Below, one piece after another: positions 11,795-23,637 of a stretch of 64,000 bases of DNA. The notes below the pieces were generated by a model. It was not told the origin of the DNA, did no database searches, and worked only from the letters and a program-made list of their open reading frames with translations. Where the stretch lies: contig BROG01000473.1 in assembly GCA_030159075.1 (NCBI GenBank), positions 418,501 to 482,500 on the forward strand, written 5' to 3'. Origin of the DNA: Atrina japonica. Lineage: Eukaryota > Mollusca > Bivalvia > Pterioida > Pinnidae. The position numbers and the translations under genes are program-made. Position 1 is the first letter of the stretch. Each line of letters opens with the position of its first letter.

Positions 11795-12730
11795 ATTTTG
11801 TTAATTCTGGAGAGGGTTGGCAGCAGTTTAGAGGTAAAGCATTTGTCTCACAAGTCGCTTTGCATCATAGAATTTAGAATTTTTGAATCAGATTGGCAAA
11901 TAATACAAATTTTAGGTCAGTTGTGCCAAAGGCTAAGGGTGATATATTGCGATCTTCTTTTGACTGTCGTCGTCCGTTGTTAACATTTACAAATCTTTTC
12001 TCAAGAACACGTGGGCCAAAAACAAATTTAACTAATCTTGGCAAATAGCATCCCAGTACGAACGAAAATGAAAACTAACCACTAGAGACGCTTCAGTAAC
12101 GCAGGGTACAATTGTATTACAAATTGATTAATAACTCAAAACTGATCGAATTTTTGTATAGAAAGATATTTGAGAAAGTTGTGAGGAATATTCTCTATGG
12201 AACGTTCTGACAAAAGTAAAGGTAATGGGATCAAATATGGAGGTGACAAACACCTATGTAAACAGAAAATCTAGAATTTTTTCTTAAATGAGACATGTTT
12301 TACTTCTTTTCAAGAACCAGTGGGCCATTTTTAACCACACTTGGCATGTAACATTCCCATGTAAAGCCACATAAATTTATGTATAAAAAGGGGCTACGAC
12401 CCATACGGCCCCAAAAGGGGCAAAAACCACAAATTTGGTTCATCTTTAAAGATCCTCTCATGAACCAATGATCAGATGACTTTCAAATTTTGTATGCATG
12501 ATTGCTAAGTCAATGTCTACAAAGTTTGCGAATGAAAATGAAATTTGTTAATGAACGGTCCACTAAGGGCGCTTGAATAACATAAAGTACATTTGTATAC
12601 GAATGAGTTAATAACCCAGGAACAATCACATACAGACAAGGGTCCACACCAACATATATAAAGGCATTCTGACGGAAAAGGATAAACATTATCACAACTA
12701 TATGTTTTGTCTATTCTTACATAAATGGTA
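11795..12730 (+). repeat. Degenerate two-unit dispersed repeat with tRNA-like start
   Basis: Begins with a weak tRNA-like stretch (about 11,815-11,870, 'gcagtttagaggtaaagcat ttgtctcacaagtcg'). Two related units follow: 'caagaacacgtgggccaaaaac..aact..cttggcaaatagcatccca' (about 12,003) and 'caagaaccagtgggccatt..aacc.cacttggcatgtaacattccca' (about 12,312). A second pair, 'cttcagtaacgcagggtac' (about 12,089) and 'cttgaataacataaagtac' (about 12,571), is also repeated. This is a familiar mollusc gene-associated repeat type. It is not a functional tRNA. Confidence 0.55.
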
Positions 12731-12889
12731 GCCAACTAAAACTGGTGAATTTAAAACGAAAACTACTTGAAATGCATATATTGGCATTGCACACATATAC
12801 AATTCATGTATATATAAGAATTAAAATCTAGTGTGTACAAAATCAGTTAGTGCGTAAACAATATGTAAGTGTTGTTAACAAGGATAAAT

Positions 12890-13665
12890 AAATAATGAAT
12901 AAATAATCTTTTGGATGTCCAGGATAAAGATACAAATCTGGTGAATATTAAACAAACACGAGCCTCTGAAAACATCCCCTGTTGACAGGTCACATCCACC
13001 ATGAGTCCACAGTCAAATTCAAATAAAATAAGTGAGGAACGAATCCTCGTCATAACTGGTACAGACGACTCAACAGCCGCTATCAATCAGGTAACTCAAC
13101 ATTTCATTTAGTGAAACGGAGTAATGGCAAACAAGAATTTTTGGAACGTTGACATCAAACGCGATTATCGATATTCCTGTGTCAATAACTTGTCAGTAAG
13201 TACTTTACCTCTGTATATGAAATGTTCATATGTTGAACACGGCCTTGGATATCGGATCATTTGTGTGATATAAACGAAATATGTGGGTGATAGCGGAATA
13301 TTACTACTTAAATATGGAAAATTAACAATGGGAAAACCGAAATCGTCACCTTTGTCGTAAAACCTCGTTGTTAATTTCCTGTCTATAGTAATTAAACTGT
13401 CCAAGTAGGAAGCATGTGTGCTTGATTCTGTTGTCTCTTTAATTTCTAGTTAGTTGGGATATATCGCATTGACAATATATGAAAATTGTCAATATGAATT
13501 GACAAAACGTCTTCGATATATCTTAATGTCAAATTAAAGGCCATCACTAGCCTTTTCTTCTTTTGATTATGAGGCCTCTGAATGAAGTCTGCTATGTATG
13601 AATAAAGGAACAGGTCTGCCAATAAGGGATACAATTGGTTCCCATGGGAGTTTTCTATTAGCCAT
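12890..13665 (-). mobile_element. Penelope-like element fragment, copy C
   Basis: Minus-strand fragment covering the late RT domain, C-terminal region and 3' UTR of the family seen at 15.6-17.2 kb. The frame at 13,634-13,446 keeps PLLADLFLYSY and a catalytic box reading RYIEDVLS, a D-to-E change in the usual YxDD. The frame at 13,404-13,165 gives the following region ending in LLTQEYR. The 3' UTR to about 12,890 aligns with copy A and contains the same 'tccaggataaagata' end. The upstream part is cut at about 13,660, so the copy is dead. Confidence 0.75.
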
Positions 13666-15629
13666 TAATTAATCAATTAATTAACTAAAATGTATCAATT
13701 TCAACAGCATTGCTGCATTTTTCATATTCATGAAAATTTCTTTGTCTATCTTGTGTATCTGTAATAGCCGGAATGCTTTTGTTAATGTTTTGCTGCTATA
13801 TATACTTCCTAATTAAGCATAATATTAAATTTAGGGTTCTATCAGATTTAAAAAATTTTCAAATCGACATCGGTGTTGAATTGATTTTTCATCTAAGAAA
13901 CAAAATTCCCCAGTTTGTAGATGTTGTTCATGTGAAGCAATTAAGGTAAAGAAAAGGGCAATATAGAAACCCCATGAACTGAAATCGAATGACAGGTTGG
14001 ATGAATTTATTCATATAATAAAAAACCACTATCATTACATCATCATTACATTAACAATGTTACATATGAACTAAATTTGTCTATTAGAGTATATTATTTC
14101 CTTACATTGATGAAAATAATTATTATACTACAAAAAACATTACAGACACCACCATAATTTACCCTTTTACATCCCCCAGGAAGATGTTAATGCTTACTTT
14201 TTGTATTTGTTAATGAAAACCGTTCACATATTCGTATAGGTATAGAATTGATTATCTTAAGGTCAACGCGTGTTCAAAAAGTTAAGTCTACATAAAAGTC
14301 TATGTTTATACCAAAGAAACTTACAATAATTAGTTCTTTTCTTCCATTTGGATTTTTTCTAAAAGAGCTGCTTCTAGATAAGGGAAGTTGCACTCAGCTG
14401 AGTAGAAACAACCACCCAGTTTAGAAATTGGTTAGTTTGCTTGAGTAAAATCGTTGCTGAATTTAAAATGTGATTTTAATATAAAACCTTATATATAATT
14501 TTTTTTTCTTGAAATCCAGGCCTGATTCTACCTCTTGATCTTCTGGAGGCCTGTGTTTGTTTCAGAATTACCTTAAAGAATATACTTTCTCGCTCTCAGG
14601 AATGTTAAATAGTATTCTGGTGCACGACTATATACAGCGACTCCCTTTCGGCAATCAGATCTTATATATAATGATGACATTTTCACCGAGTGAGACAGGT
14701 GTGGCATGTTAGCCGGGGACTTCCGGACACCTGGTCTCATCCTATTTGTGATTCACAATTGTTCTTCGTGTTGAAACCATTTGCATATCTAATTCGTCGT
14801 ATTCTAATGGACTTTGAGTTTTGATTTTCTATTGATGCTAATTCATTATTAATTCAATATTTATTATTATTGTAAACTGTCTCTTGGACAATCTGATGAG
14901 AAAAACTCTGTATCTGTGATTTTCATACAAAATGCTTACATACCATGTGATGTAATTTATCATCTGAATTTTCCCTTCACACAGCAATTCTAGCAACAAA
15001 CCGAGATCTGCCTCTATGAACACTATATTAATTTTGACAACACTTTTTATCAATTGAAGTCTTTTTATAGACTTAGTGAGGGACCTTGCATATATGATTG
15101 TTTGTTCTCCTGTACATACATTAGATTGCATTAATGTTACATTATTTAATGAAAACATATGGTCTCTGGTGGTCTAGGTGTCTGACAAAATTGGCAGAAC
15201 TATAACTGCAGATGTCATTCTGTAGACACTGGTAGTTATATGTAATGGTCTGCACAATACAGTTCACCCCATTACAACGCAACCTTTCTTTTTTCTGAAT
15301 TTTGGCAAAATAACGTGTTTGGTGATATATCAAGGTAAGTAATTGAAATCATTATAATCTGCGTACAACTGTACATATGTAAAAGTTTAAGTACAAGACA
15401 CTGAATGCATGTACATACACATGGTTCACATTTTATTTATCTATATCTAAATACATACGCGTACAATCTAAAATACATCACATTAATATTTACACCGTAC
15501 ACAGTCACATTTACTCACTTTTGAAAAAAGTCAGTATTGTGCGACTGTTTGGGCATGTGTAAATGTCACAGTACGTGAAGGGTCGTCATCACTGCAACAC
15601 CAATATATATATATATATATATATATAAA
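13666..15629. other. Non-coding stretch; includes a tiny PLE 3' UTR scrap
   Basis: AT-rich with no recognised gene. At about 14,519-14,565 'cctgattctacctcttgatcttctggaggcctgtgtttgttt' (split here only in description) resembles the 3' UTR of the PLE family in plus orientation. A (TA)n run lies at 15,603-15,628, directly abutting the 3' end of PLE copy A. Confidence 0.4.
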
Positions 15630-17160
15630 TTTCAGATACCAAAGTATAAATCAATAGAATATTCAGGACATAAATTCAAATCCGGTAAAAATGGACAAAC
15701 ACGGACCTCTTGAAACCAAGAGGTGGGATCAGGTGCCATGGAGGAGTAAGCATCCCCTGTCGACCGGTCACACCTGCCGCGAGTCCACAGCCAAGTCCAA
15801 CGAAACACGTGAGGAGTGTATCCTCGCTACAATTGGCACAGACGTCTCAACAATCGCCAACGAAAAGGCAACTCAACATTTCACTTAGTGAAACAGAGTA
15901 GTCGCAAACAAGATTATTATACCGACCATAAAATTTGCGGAACGTTGACATTAAACGCGGTTTTCGATATCCCTGTGTCAATAATTTGTCAGTGAGTAGT
16001 TTACCTCTGTATATGAAATCTTCATATGTTATGCACGCCCTGGCATATCGAATCATTGGTGAAATATTAACTCCATATGCGGGTTACTGAGGGATATTAC
16101 TACTTAAATATGGAAAATTTACGATGGGAAAGCCGAATTCGTCGCGTTTATCGAATAGCTTAGTTGCTAATTTCCCGTCTGTGTTTATATTAAGTAAAAT
16201 GTCTAAGAACGAAGCGTGTGTGCTTGATTCTGTTGTATCTTTAATTTCTAGTTCGCTGGGATATATCGCATTGACATATGTATGAAAATTGTCATTATTA
16301 ATTGACAAAACGTCGTCGATATATCTAAATGTCAAATTAAAGGACACCGCTAACTTTTTCTTCTTTTGATTCAGCAGTTTCTGAATGAAGTCTGCTTTGT
16401 ATGAATAAAGGAACAGGTCGGCTAATAAAGGAGCACAATTGGTCCCCATAGGAATGCCGACAGTTTGTTGAAAGACCACGTCTCCGAACATTACAAATAT
16501 ATTGTCTATTAGAAATTCCAGCATGTTTTTTTATATCAACTTCAGTATATTTATGTGTAGAATCAGAGTGGTGTTTGACGAAATAAGTATCCTGATAGCC
16601 AATCACTAGATATTTAAATTTTCGGGTACCACCTTTAGTGAAAAAGCAGTTGTCTATGATGCCGAAAAGTCTTTCTTTTAATTTTTTATGTGGAATAGTA
16701 GTGTAAAGAGTAGAGAAGTCATAAGTTTTGATACTATGAATTCGAGAAAAATTATGTGCCTTCAAATTTTCTAAAAGCTGTTTAGAATTTTTAAGTATCC
16801 ACATCTGATTACACCGCTTCTGGAATAAGCAACTGTACAGTATTGTTGAAGTTTCTCCTTAACGGCTGTCAATATCTTGGTAAGGAGTAAAGATAAAGGT
16901 TTGGTAGAACATTTGCTGGATCCTGCTATGTATCTTTGCTTATATGGGGTTTTATGAAGTTTAAGTATCCAGTATAAATGTGGTAGCTCGAAATCGGTAT
17001 CCGTTGTAGGTATATCAAAGGATCTCGTCCTTTGAAAGTGAGCTACGTGTGTATGTAGGATTTCCAGAATTCGTATTAAACCCAAGTTCTTCTAATAAAC
17101 AATTATAGTAATGTGCCTTAAAAAAACTATATTATTTGAGGCTTTGTTTGCTGGTACCAG
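15630..17160 (-). mobile_element. Penelope-like element, copy A (most of the RT domain, 3' end preserved)
   Basis: Minus-strand frames in order: 17,085-16,771 with LKLHKTPYKQRY; 16,804-16,337 with YDFSTLYTTIPHKKL; 16,524-16,084 with GIPMGTNCAPLLADLF and the catalytic box RYIDDVLS; and 16,056-15,847 with LLTQGYRKPRLMSTFRKFYGR. These are the RT motifs of the Penelope-like family found in many aquatic animals. Frames change near 16,800, 16,540 and 16,070, so it cannot make a full protein. I saw no GIY-YIG endonuclease after the RT. The 3' UTR (15,850-15,630) is shared with copies B, C, E and F. The upstream end abuts unrelated sequence at about 17,160. Confidence 0.78.
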
Positions 17161-17162
17161 TA

Positions 17163-17396
17163 CTACCAACATTCGGGGCCATCACCGCGAAGAGTTTCGA
17201 TGAGATCATTGTTAATTGTTTCAAAATTGTCACTCTTTACAAATTCACGGACAGGAAGGTAAAAAGCATCGTCTAAATCACGACACACATGATCAAAAAT
17301 TGACAAAATTCCATCGCCAATGGTTTTTGTCCTTAGTGTTAAAAAGTAATAACTGCAAATGTGTATATTATGGATGTCTTGTATTATAATCGACAC
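17163..17396 (-). pseudogene. Unrecognised ORF abutting PLE copy A; possible captured exon
   Basis: A 77-codon minus-strand frame containing TIGDGILSIFDHVCRDLDDA then YLPVREFVKS and LIETLRGDGPECW. Composition is normal for a soluble protein, unlike surrounding noise. The sequence just upstream on the minus strand reads 'catttgcag', an acceptor-like site at about 17,352. The end reads 'gaatgttg|gtagtac', donor-like. It could be a host exon interrupted by the PLE, or part of another transposon. I cannot name a family. Confidence 0.3.
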
Positions 17397-17901
17397 TATC
17401 TCTTTTCAGCAAGTGTTAAAATTGTTCGTTTGTGAGGTATTTGCATTTTCAAGTCTATATTCACACTGTATACGATACACTATTTACACTCACTCTACCA
17501 AACACCGGACAATCAATTCTAAATCACTGTCTATCGATATTTAATTAACACTAATTACCGAACTGTACTTAACAGTGTTTACTTGTGTATGCATATCCCT
17601 GGGTATTTACCTGGTCATGCGAAACGACCAGGTGATTTTACATTCATAAATGACTCCCTCCAGGGGGGATTGACGGTGTGCGGGTTTCGGCGTTAAAACG
17701 GGGAGGAAATCCCTTCATCAAGAAATAGCGGCGTTATGCGGGTTTGGTATTATAGCAGGGGGTTATAACGGGGGTGAACGTTACAATTCTTCATCTGTTG
17801 ATAAAACATTATTTTACTTGTGCCTGTATATAAGTATTTGCAAGTATATTATCATTTTAAAGGTATATAAGATATAAAACATAATATGTTTAAATTTGAC
17901 A
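17397..17901. other. Spacer, nothing recognised
   Basis: Holds a G-rich patch (about 17,652-17,775, repeated 'gcgggttt' and 'gggg' runs) without coding signal. Confidence 0.4.
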
Positions 17902-18287
17902 CTGATGAATGACTTTAAAAGTAAAAAATATTATAAATGTATGCTTTCTCACTCATCCATGGATGCAAGTTTTATCATGAACTTTGTAAGAATGTTGGTG
18001 TTAGATTTACGCACATTTTTGCATTGAAGATATGTCAGATACAATCTGTTGTATTCATTTTTACAAGTTGAACATCAACGCAGTTATGTTATGTTAATTT
18101 GTTGAAATTTTACCCTGATGAATGACTTTAAAGTAAAAATATTATAAATGTATGCTTTCTCACTCATCCATGGATGAAAGATTTTCAACATGAACTTTGT
18201 AAGAATGTTGGTGTTAGATTTCTGCATATTTTTGCATTGAAGATATGGCAGATACATTTTTACGAATTGAACATCAACGCAGTTTGT
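17902..18287 (+). repeat. Tandem duplication, about 213-bp period
   Basis: 'ctgatgaatgacttta', 'tgctttctcactcatccatg' and 'gaacatcaacgcagtt' occur in the same order starting at 17,902 and again at 18,115. The second unit is shortened at 'acatttttac'. High similarity implies a fairly recent duplication. Non-coding. Confidence 0.85.
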
Positions 18288-19688
18288 TTATTTGGAACAA
18301 GTCAATTTTGCAGTATGGGGTTAATAACACATTATATTGACGCAAAATTACACTTGTATGTGCATTTCAGCAACATAAATTCAGCTTCAAGATTGAAATT
18401 TCCAAATCACACTTTTATTCGTATATTTTGCTTTTAAAATGTCGAAAATATATGAACAATTCGCTGAAAAATATAGGTCTACAAGACTACATATATGCTA
18501 TTAAAGGTCAGTTCGGCGTCCTTTATGAATTTTAAGATATTACAAATTTACTTTAGACTGTTACTTTTCAATTATTTTTACAATTATACTCTTGTGATAG
18601 AATTGACATTCAAAGCGACTAGACTGGACTATTAACAATTCTTGCGCACGATTAATATGCAAATGAGTTTTGATCAAGTTTTCCTTACTGTGTATTGGCA
18701 AGATCTGTCTGTGAAGTTGGACATAGAAGTTGCGTCATTCCTCTCATTCATGTGATCTTTACTGATGAGAAACTCGCGGCAGTCTTTGAAGTTAGGAAAA
18801 TGTTTTACATGTACAGGTATTGACCTAGAGATTTAAGGCTATTGATAGGAAGTATAGAGTAAGAGTATAATACTGTTATGTCGCATAGAAATTCAATATC
18901 GATGAAACGATGTTTATAAGTACAAGATTGTATAATCATATCACTGATCTATGTAGTTTGTTGCATAATAAATAAGTCACCAGTACTCACGTTAGGCCAA
19001 ATGTCTGATCCGATTTTTAGTTACTTTTTTTGTAAAACCCAACTTTACCGAATTAGAAAATATTCAGTATACTGAGTGTATTATACCGCGTTAAAACTTA
19101 CGATTGCCATCAACTCGTATCTTTGATTAAAAGTAGATGTGCATTTTTTATATTCAGTTTTAGTAGATTTTTAGTATGTTAATATTACAAATCATAACAG
19201 TAAGGTTGAAAAATATATATCGCAATTTATGAATTTCCAATGTAAATGAACAACATATCAATGAAAAGTAAAATTTCCATTTTCCTCACGAATAACTTTA
19301 CACGAGTGCTAATGTTTAACATTACTAAATTAATTGGAAAAATTATGGGTTTTTTCGCTATTGATAAAAAGTTAAGTTACAAGCATCACTGCATTTTAAT
19401 ATGGCGTATATGGCATATATGGCATACATTTTGATGTGCCTGAAAAATATCGAAATTGAAAGAAAAGAGAAACAAATACAATTTGTAAAATAGAGCCAGC
19501 GATAAAAGAGGGTCATAATAAAGGTGTAATTATATCCTCTAGCTCCTGTTATCTAGATGTATGTTCATAACGTTTTAAAGGACTATTGATAATGTTTTCC
19601 TGTCTAAGCATATTTTTACGCCCAATGTACCACTATGGGAAAACTAATACCAAAGCAATATTTCACTATGACTATTATTGAACATTAT
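18288..19688. other. Non-coding stretch with a second octamer context
   Basis: ATGCAAAT at 18,657-18,664 lies in the same 17-base context as at 11,121. Otherwise only short incidental ORFs. Confidence 0.4.
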
Positions 19689-19833
19689 ACAATTATTGCC
19701 CTTGTTTTGGGTTGACATGAGTATTTGTCCACCCGAGAGGCGTTATGTCACCCGAGGGCTCTGTCTGAGGGTGACATAACATCTCGAGGGTGGACAAATA
19801 TTCATGTCCACACAAAACAGGGGCAATAATTGT
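19689..19833. mobile_element. Hairpin MITE-like inverted repeat, about 145 bp
   Basis: Near-perfect inverted repeat. Left arm 'acaattattgccc', 'gtttgacatgagtatttgtc'-type sequence and 'cgttatgtcaccc'; right arm 'gggtgacataac', 'ggacaaatattcatgtcc' and 'ggggcaataattgt'; loop about 11 bases ('ggctctgtctg'). Arms of about 65 bp can fold into one hairpin. No coding capacity. Its small size and terminal complementarity fit a miniature inverted-repeat transposable element; the superfamily is not assignable. Confidence 0.75.
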
Positions 19834-21820
19834 TTTATTATATCGAAAGGCAGTAACTAACAAACAAAGTTTATAACGATCGCAGCAAAGTGCCTTTGAT
19901 AGGCTACTCAACACTATCGATATGTTTGATCATTCTTTGCGTCGTTATTTTCACTCCAGCATATATATTTCACAACCATGTATAAATTCTATCAAATCAT
20001 TAAAGGCCTATGACCGGCTAATATTGAAAGTTGTCCGATTCACACATTATAAATCTAAAGACATACTGATCAAAAATAGTGCACACATACAGTGCAAGTA
20101 GTCAGAAAATGATAACAACAACGTGATACAAACACCCTAATTAGCGATCGCGTGTGTACCGTTCACTGCTGTTACATCGATACGGAAAGCATGTCAAACA
20201 TGAATATACGTCAAAGTATGGGAAGTATTTTATCGAAAACTGCAATTATTCACTTTTCTAAATGAAAATATTGTATTTATATACATACATTTTTATGACT
20301 GTCAAGTTAAACAGATAAAACAAAAGAATGTATTGGTATTCTCCGACCAGTTTGAGACTCCTCGATTGAACAAAAGTGTAATATAAATAGACTTGACAGA
20401 TTGAGGATGCTTCAGGGGAAATTCAAAGAAGGGTGGCAAATTATTAATTTGTTTTCAGCTTCATTTTCTTCTTCAAAGCATTTCAACGCTCTGTTTCTGT
20501 TCCTAAACGTACAGCACAATTTCTTTATCGATTCTAACTCTCTTCTTTCTCTGTTTCTTTTGTGTGTGATTTGTTTGTTTGCTACCAGTATGGCAACGTG
20601 TTTGTGGAATGTAGGTAAACTCAGACCCATCTCAATTCGTGCCCACCTCAACTCGTATCCTCTCTGGCTAAGTCATGCCTACGGTTGACTGACCCGTAAC
20701 CAAAACAATCTGTAGAGTCGTACCCATAGTTTTACTAATTTGTACACAATAAAGTAGGAATTATGCCGATGACTTAGTTCTCAATCACAGAAAAACTACG
20801 CAGTCTCGATCATTTCTTCTACGTAGGAATTATGAATACCCTTTACGCTTTTTCGGTTTGTTCCATTCCGTACAGTTTTGTCGGAAAAGTTAGTGCTCAT
20901 ATCACGTGACCTCAACAGAAAACTTCTGGTTTCGTAATATTAGCATTGACAAAATATTGTGTGTCAGTTCTTCTCCTGGAATTTAATTGTTGATAGATGT
21001 ACATGTTAGAATCCTTTCTTTTAACGACTACAAGTGCCGCCACTTCCTTGTTGGCTGCTTTTCACATTTGGCATCTAGCACTGCATGATATCTATATTCC
21101 AGGTCATATGTATAAGATAAAATGTTTAACAGGAAGTTCTCTGAAGTTGAAACTTGTCAAAATTGAGTAATTGAGCACAAAATGTACTGATTGTATAAAG
21201 GTTATGGACAAACTGATATATTCAAAAAGATAAATTTGATACTCGAAAAATAATTTTACATGACATCAAATACGATTTATTTCTATTTTTATGATAAAAA
21301 TATTTAATGTACAAGTTCAGATTCGTGAATATTTTAAATTTCGATTTTCATATTTGCTTGCTTCTAACAAGTAATTGCAATTAATCAAATCATATTCTCT
21401 CCAACACCAAGTAAAAACAGCGTAAGCATTTTTTGTATAAAAAGCAAAATATATGATATATTGCTGCCAGCATAAAGAGAAGAATCTTTTGACATAACAT
21501 ATACAATATACAAATGTAAACATATAATATAACATTTCTTTTTTTTAAAAAAATGCAATTGAAAACACTATTTCTAACGTAATCATATTTCGCTTCTAAT
21601 AGTTCAAATGTTACAGATGAAATCAGACCAAAACCATTTTATCCCGCAAAAGTATTCACACATTATACTAGGGTGTATCCAGTTATAGGTGAAGTGTTTA
21701 TCAAATTGACGTTTGTCAACATAGTCAATCACCACTGTGATTCAACACAAAATTACACTGAACATAATAATTTTCTGGAGACCTATTTTGCTCACAATGG
21801 ATTCACCGCTGAGTCGATCT
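19834..21820. other. Non-coding stretch, nothing recognised
   Basis: One hydrophobic 95-codon ORF (20,401-20,688, plus) has no motif I can recognise and no repeat or splice support. I treat it as chance. Confidence 0.4.
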
Positions 21821-21829
21821 GGTGAAAAA

Positions 21830-22330
21830 ACATTCATTGATTTTGAAAAAGAAGCTGGGGGAAAATGCCCCCAATATTTTTGCAGTTTTAAAAATTCATT
21901 AAAAATTCAAAAAATTAAATTTCAGCAAAATTCTTTCAGGAAAGCATTTCTTTACCTAATTTAATGTAAACACATAAAATAAATGCATCATGATAAATAA
22001 ATGGGGATAAAATCAAAGAAATCAAACAAAAATGAATGAACATGAATGACTATGTGTAAAAAGACGTCAAAAATTTATTTACCGATTTCTACGAAATAAA
22101 TAAACTTTAATCATACATCTATGTAGGTCACTCAGATGTAATTAGTTTTTAAATCCAAGCAACAGTTCAGGAGAAAATGATTTTCATAGAGGGGTACTCC
22201 CCGAGTCCTCATTTGCCCCACCCTGGATCCATCCCTGAGTCGATCTAGCCGAAATAAACGAACCTGATAGAGGACTTTGTGTGCTTTATAAAGTGTTATC
22301 AAAATCCCTTCAGCGGTTCTGAAAAAGGAG
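21830..22330 (+). repeat. Dispersed repeat family R1, copy 2
   Basis: Aligns with 1-320: 'gcatcatgataaataaatgg', 'gacgtcaaaaatttattt', 'ccgatttctacg', 'caccctggatccatccctga', 'gtcgatctagccgaaata', 'aaaatcccttcagcggttct'. It extends further 5' than copy 1, giving the start of the family ('tttttgcagttttaaaaatt'). Confidence 0.75.
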
Positions 22331-22566
22331 CTGACAGTGGGAAAAGTTACCCCCGTTTTTGCAGTTTTAAAAAATCATAAAATATTTTTTAAATTAAGTT
22401 TCAACAAAAGGTGTTTTATCTGAAAGAATTGCTGAAATTTAATTTTTTTAATTGTTTATGATTTTTTAAAGACTGCAAAAACGAAGGGGGTACTGTTTTA
22501 GACTCTCAGATTCAAAACCACTGAAGGGATATTGACAAAACTTAGGAAGCAAGTACCGAAGTTCCC
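22273..22566. repeat. Inverted repeat formed by two head-to-head R1 ends
   Basis: Left arm 22,273-22,401 ('ggac..tgtgctttataaag', 'aaaatcccttcagcggttct', 'cccccgtttttgcagttttaa') pairs with right arm 22,430-22,566 ('ttttaaagactgcaaaaacg', 'aaccactgaagggat', 'aggaagcaagtaccg'). The small loop is centred near 22,415. A head-to-head or foldback R1 derivative. Confidence 0.7.
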
Positions 22567-23437
22567 CAACCAAGTTTGTGTTTTTTTATTATAACGACTC
22601 AGAGGTCGCATTGCTGCATAGATTGAAAAACTAAATAAGAATGTTAGTCCCTTTACTGGAAATAATTGACTTTTGAGCGCATTCCCTTGCAATTCACATT
22701 TGTAAGTAAAAAATAATAATTTTTTTCACTGTTCGTGACAAATTCGGAGTGGACATCTAATGGATTATATATCACCAAAGATTAAATCTGTTATGTTTTA
22801 TCTTTAAATGCTTATCACAAGTGAATTCCTTCAGGGACATTATTATATCCGATGAAAACAGGTGAAATTAATGGATACGTAAATGTCTATTTATGTCACA
22901 ATGTAATGACATATATTACAGCAGGGTGAGGTACTCGATGTTTCTCATTAAAAGGCAATAATTTCAAGTTTATACAAATACCGACTTAATTTGTGAACAT
23001 ATTTACTGAAAAATGTTTAGCGCCTAAAGTGCGTAACTTTTTTATATCCATAGTCATTCATTGAGGGTATGCGTCACATGCATGTATTATGTTTTTATAT
23101 TATATCCTTTATATATAAAATAGAGGTATATCCATCAAAGCAAAATTTAGGCGGAGTCGAGATGTAATCACTAAATGATATCCTTTTAATTTACTTATAT
23201 ATCTGCAATTAATCTGCAATAAATACGAAGGTAAATCAGCAAGACTAGATCAAATTATAGTGTAGCATATATATTTTAATGAAAATGTTACATTTTAATA
23301 CAAACATAAGTGGCTGCATCAAGGTTAAAATTGGATTATCATCTTTTAATCTCCCAACAAGTAAACTTTAACAAATATTCCTGATTGAAAATCGGTAAAT
23401 TGGTTCACCGTTGTCCCACAACAAGAAATGTGTTTAT
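22567..23437. other. Non-coding stretch, nothing recognised
   Basis: AT-rich with several stop codons in all frames; no motif or repeat seen. Confidence 0.4.
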
Positions 23438-23487
23438 GTTACATTAAAAGTTTACTTCATTAAAGTTAAACTTATCTATAACAGTTT
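23438..23487 (-). repeat. Left arm of a perfect 50-bp inverted repeat (LTR tip, inverted)
   Basis: Exact reverse complement of 25,571-25,620, base for base over 50 bp. It includes four bases of the PPT side (AAAC) plus the first 46 bases of the LTR. The match stops abruptly on both sides, and protease coding begins 2-3 bases downstream. Confidence 0.93.
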
Positions 23488-23489
23488 TA

Positions 23490-23613
23490 CCCATTACATT
23501 TAAAGGTGGTACATTTTCTTTTCCTGTACATGTTGTAGATAGATTACCCCACTCTTTAATTATTGGACTTGATTTTTCGCAAAAACATCAGGTGACCCTC
23601 AATCTAGCTGAAA
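23490..23613 (+). pseudogene. C-terminal end of retrotransposon aspartic protease
   Basis: Frame starting at 23,490 reads PITFKGGTFSFPVHVVDRLP, then LIIGLDFSQKHQVTLNL. This is the late part of a retropepsin, where I/L-I-G-L/M-D-F is the conserved helix region. It then meets a stop at about 23,629 in this frame, while RT continues one frame over, so one indel lies near 23,610. The catalytic D-T/S-G part is absent. Confidence 0.7.
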
Positions 23614-23637
23614 ACAGCTAGCTCAAAACCTGTCAAA

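Noticed and set aside
11810..11880. Possible tRNA gene
   Set aside because: Only weak box-A-like similarity; no complete cloverleaf, so at best a degenerate tRNA-derived repeat head.
15691..15901. Two plus-strand ORFs of 63-65 codons
   Set aside because: They lie antisense over the 3' UTR and C-terminal end of PLE copy A and are shadows.
20401..20688. 95-codon hydrophobic ORF
   Set aside because: No recognisable motif, splice support or repeat link; chance ORF most likely.
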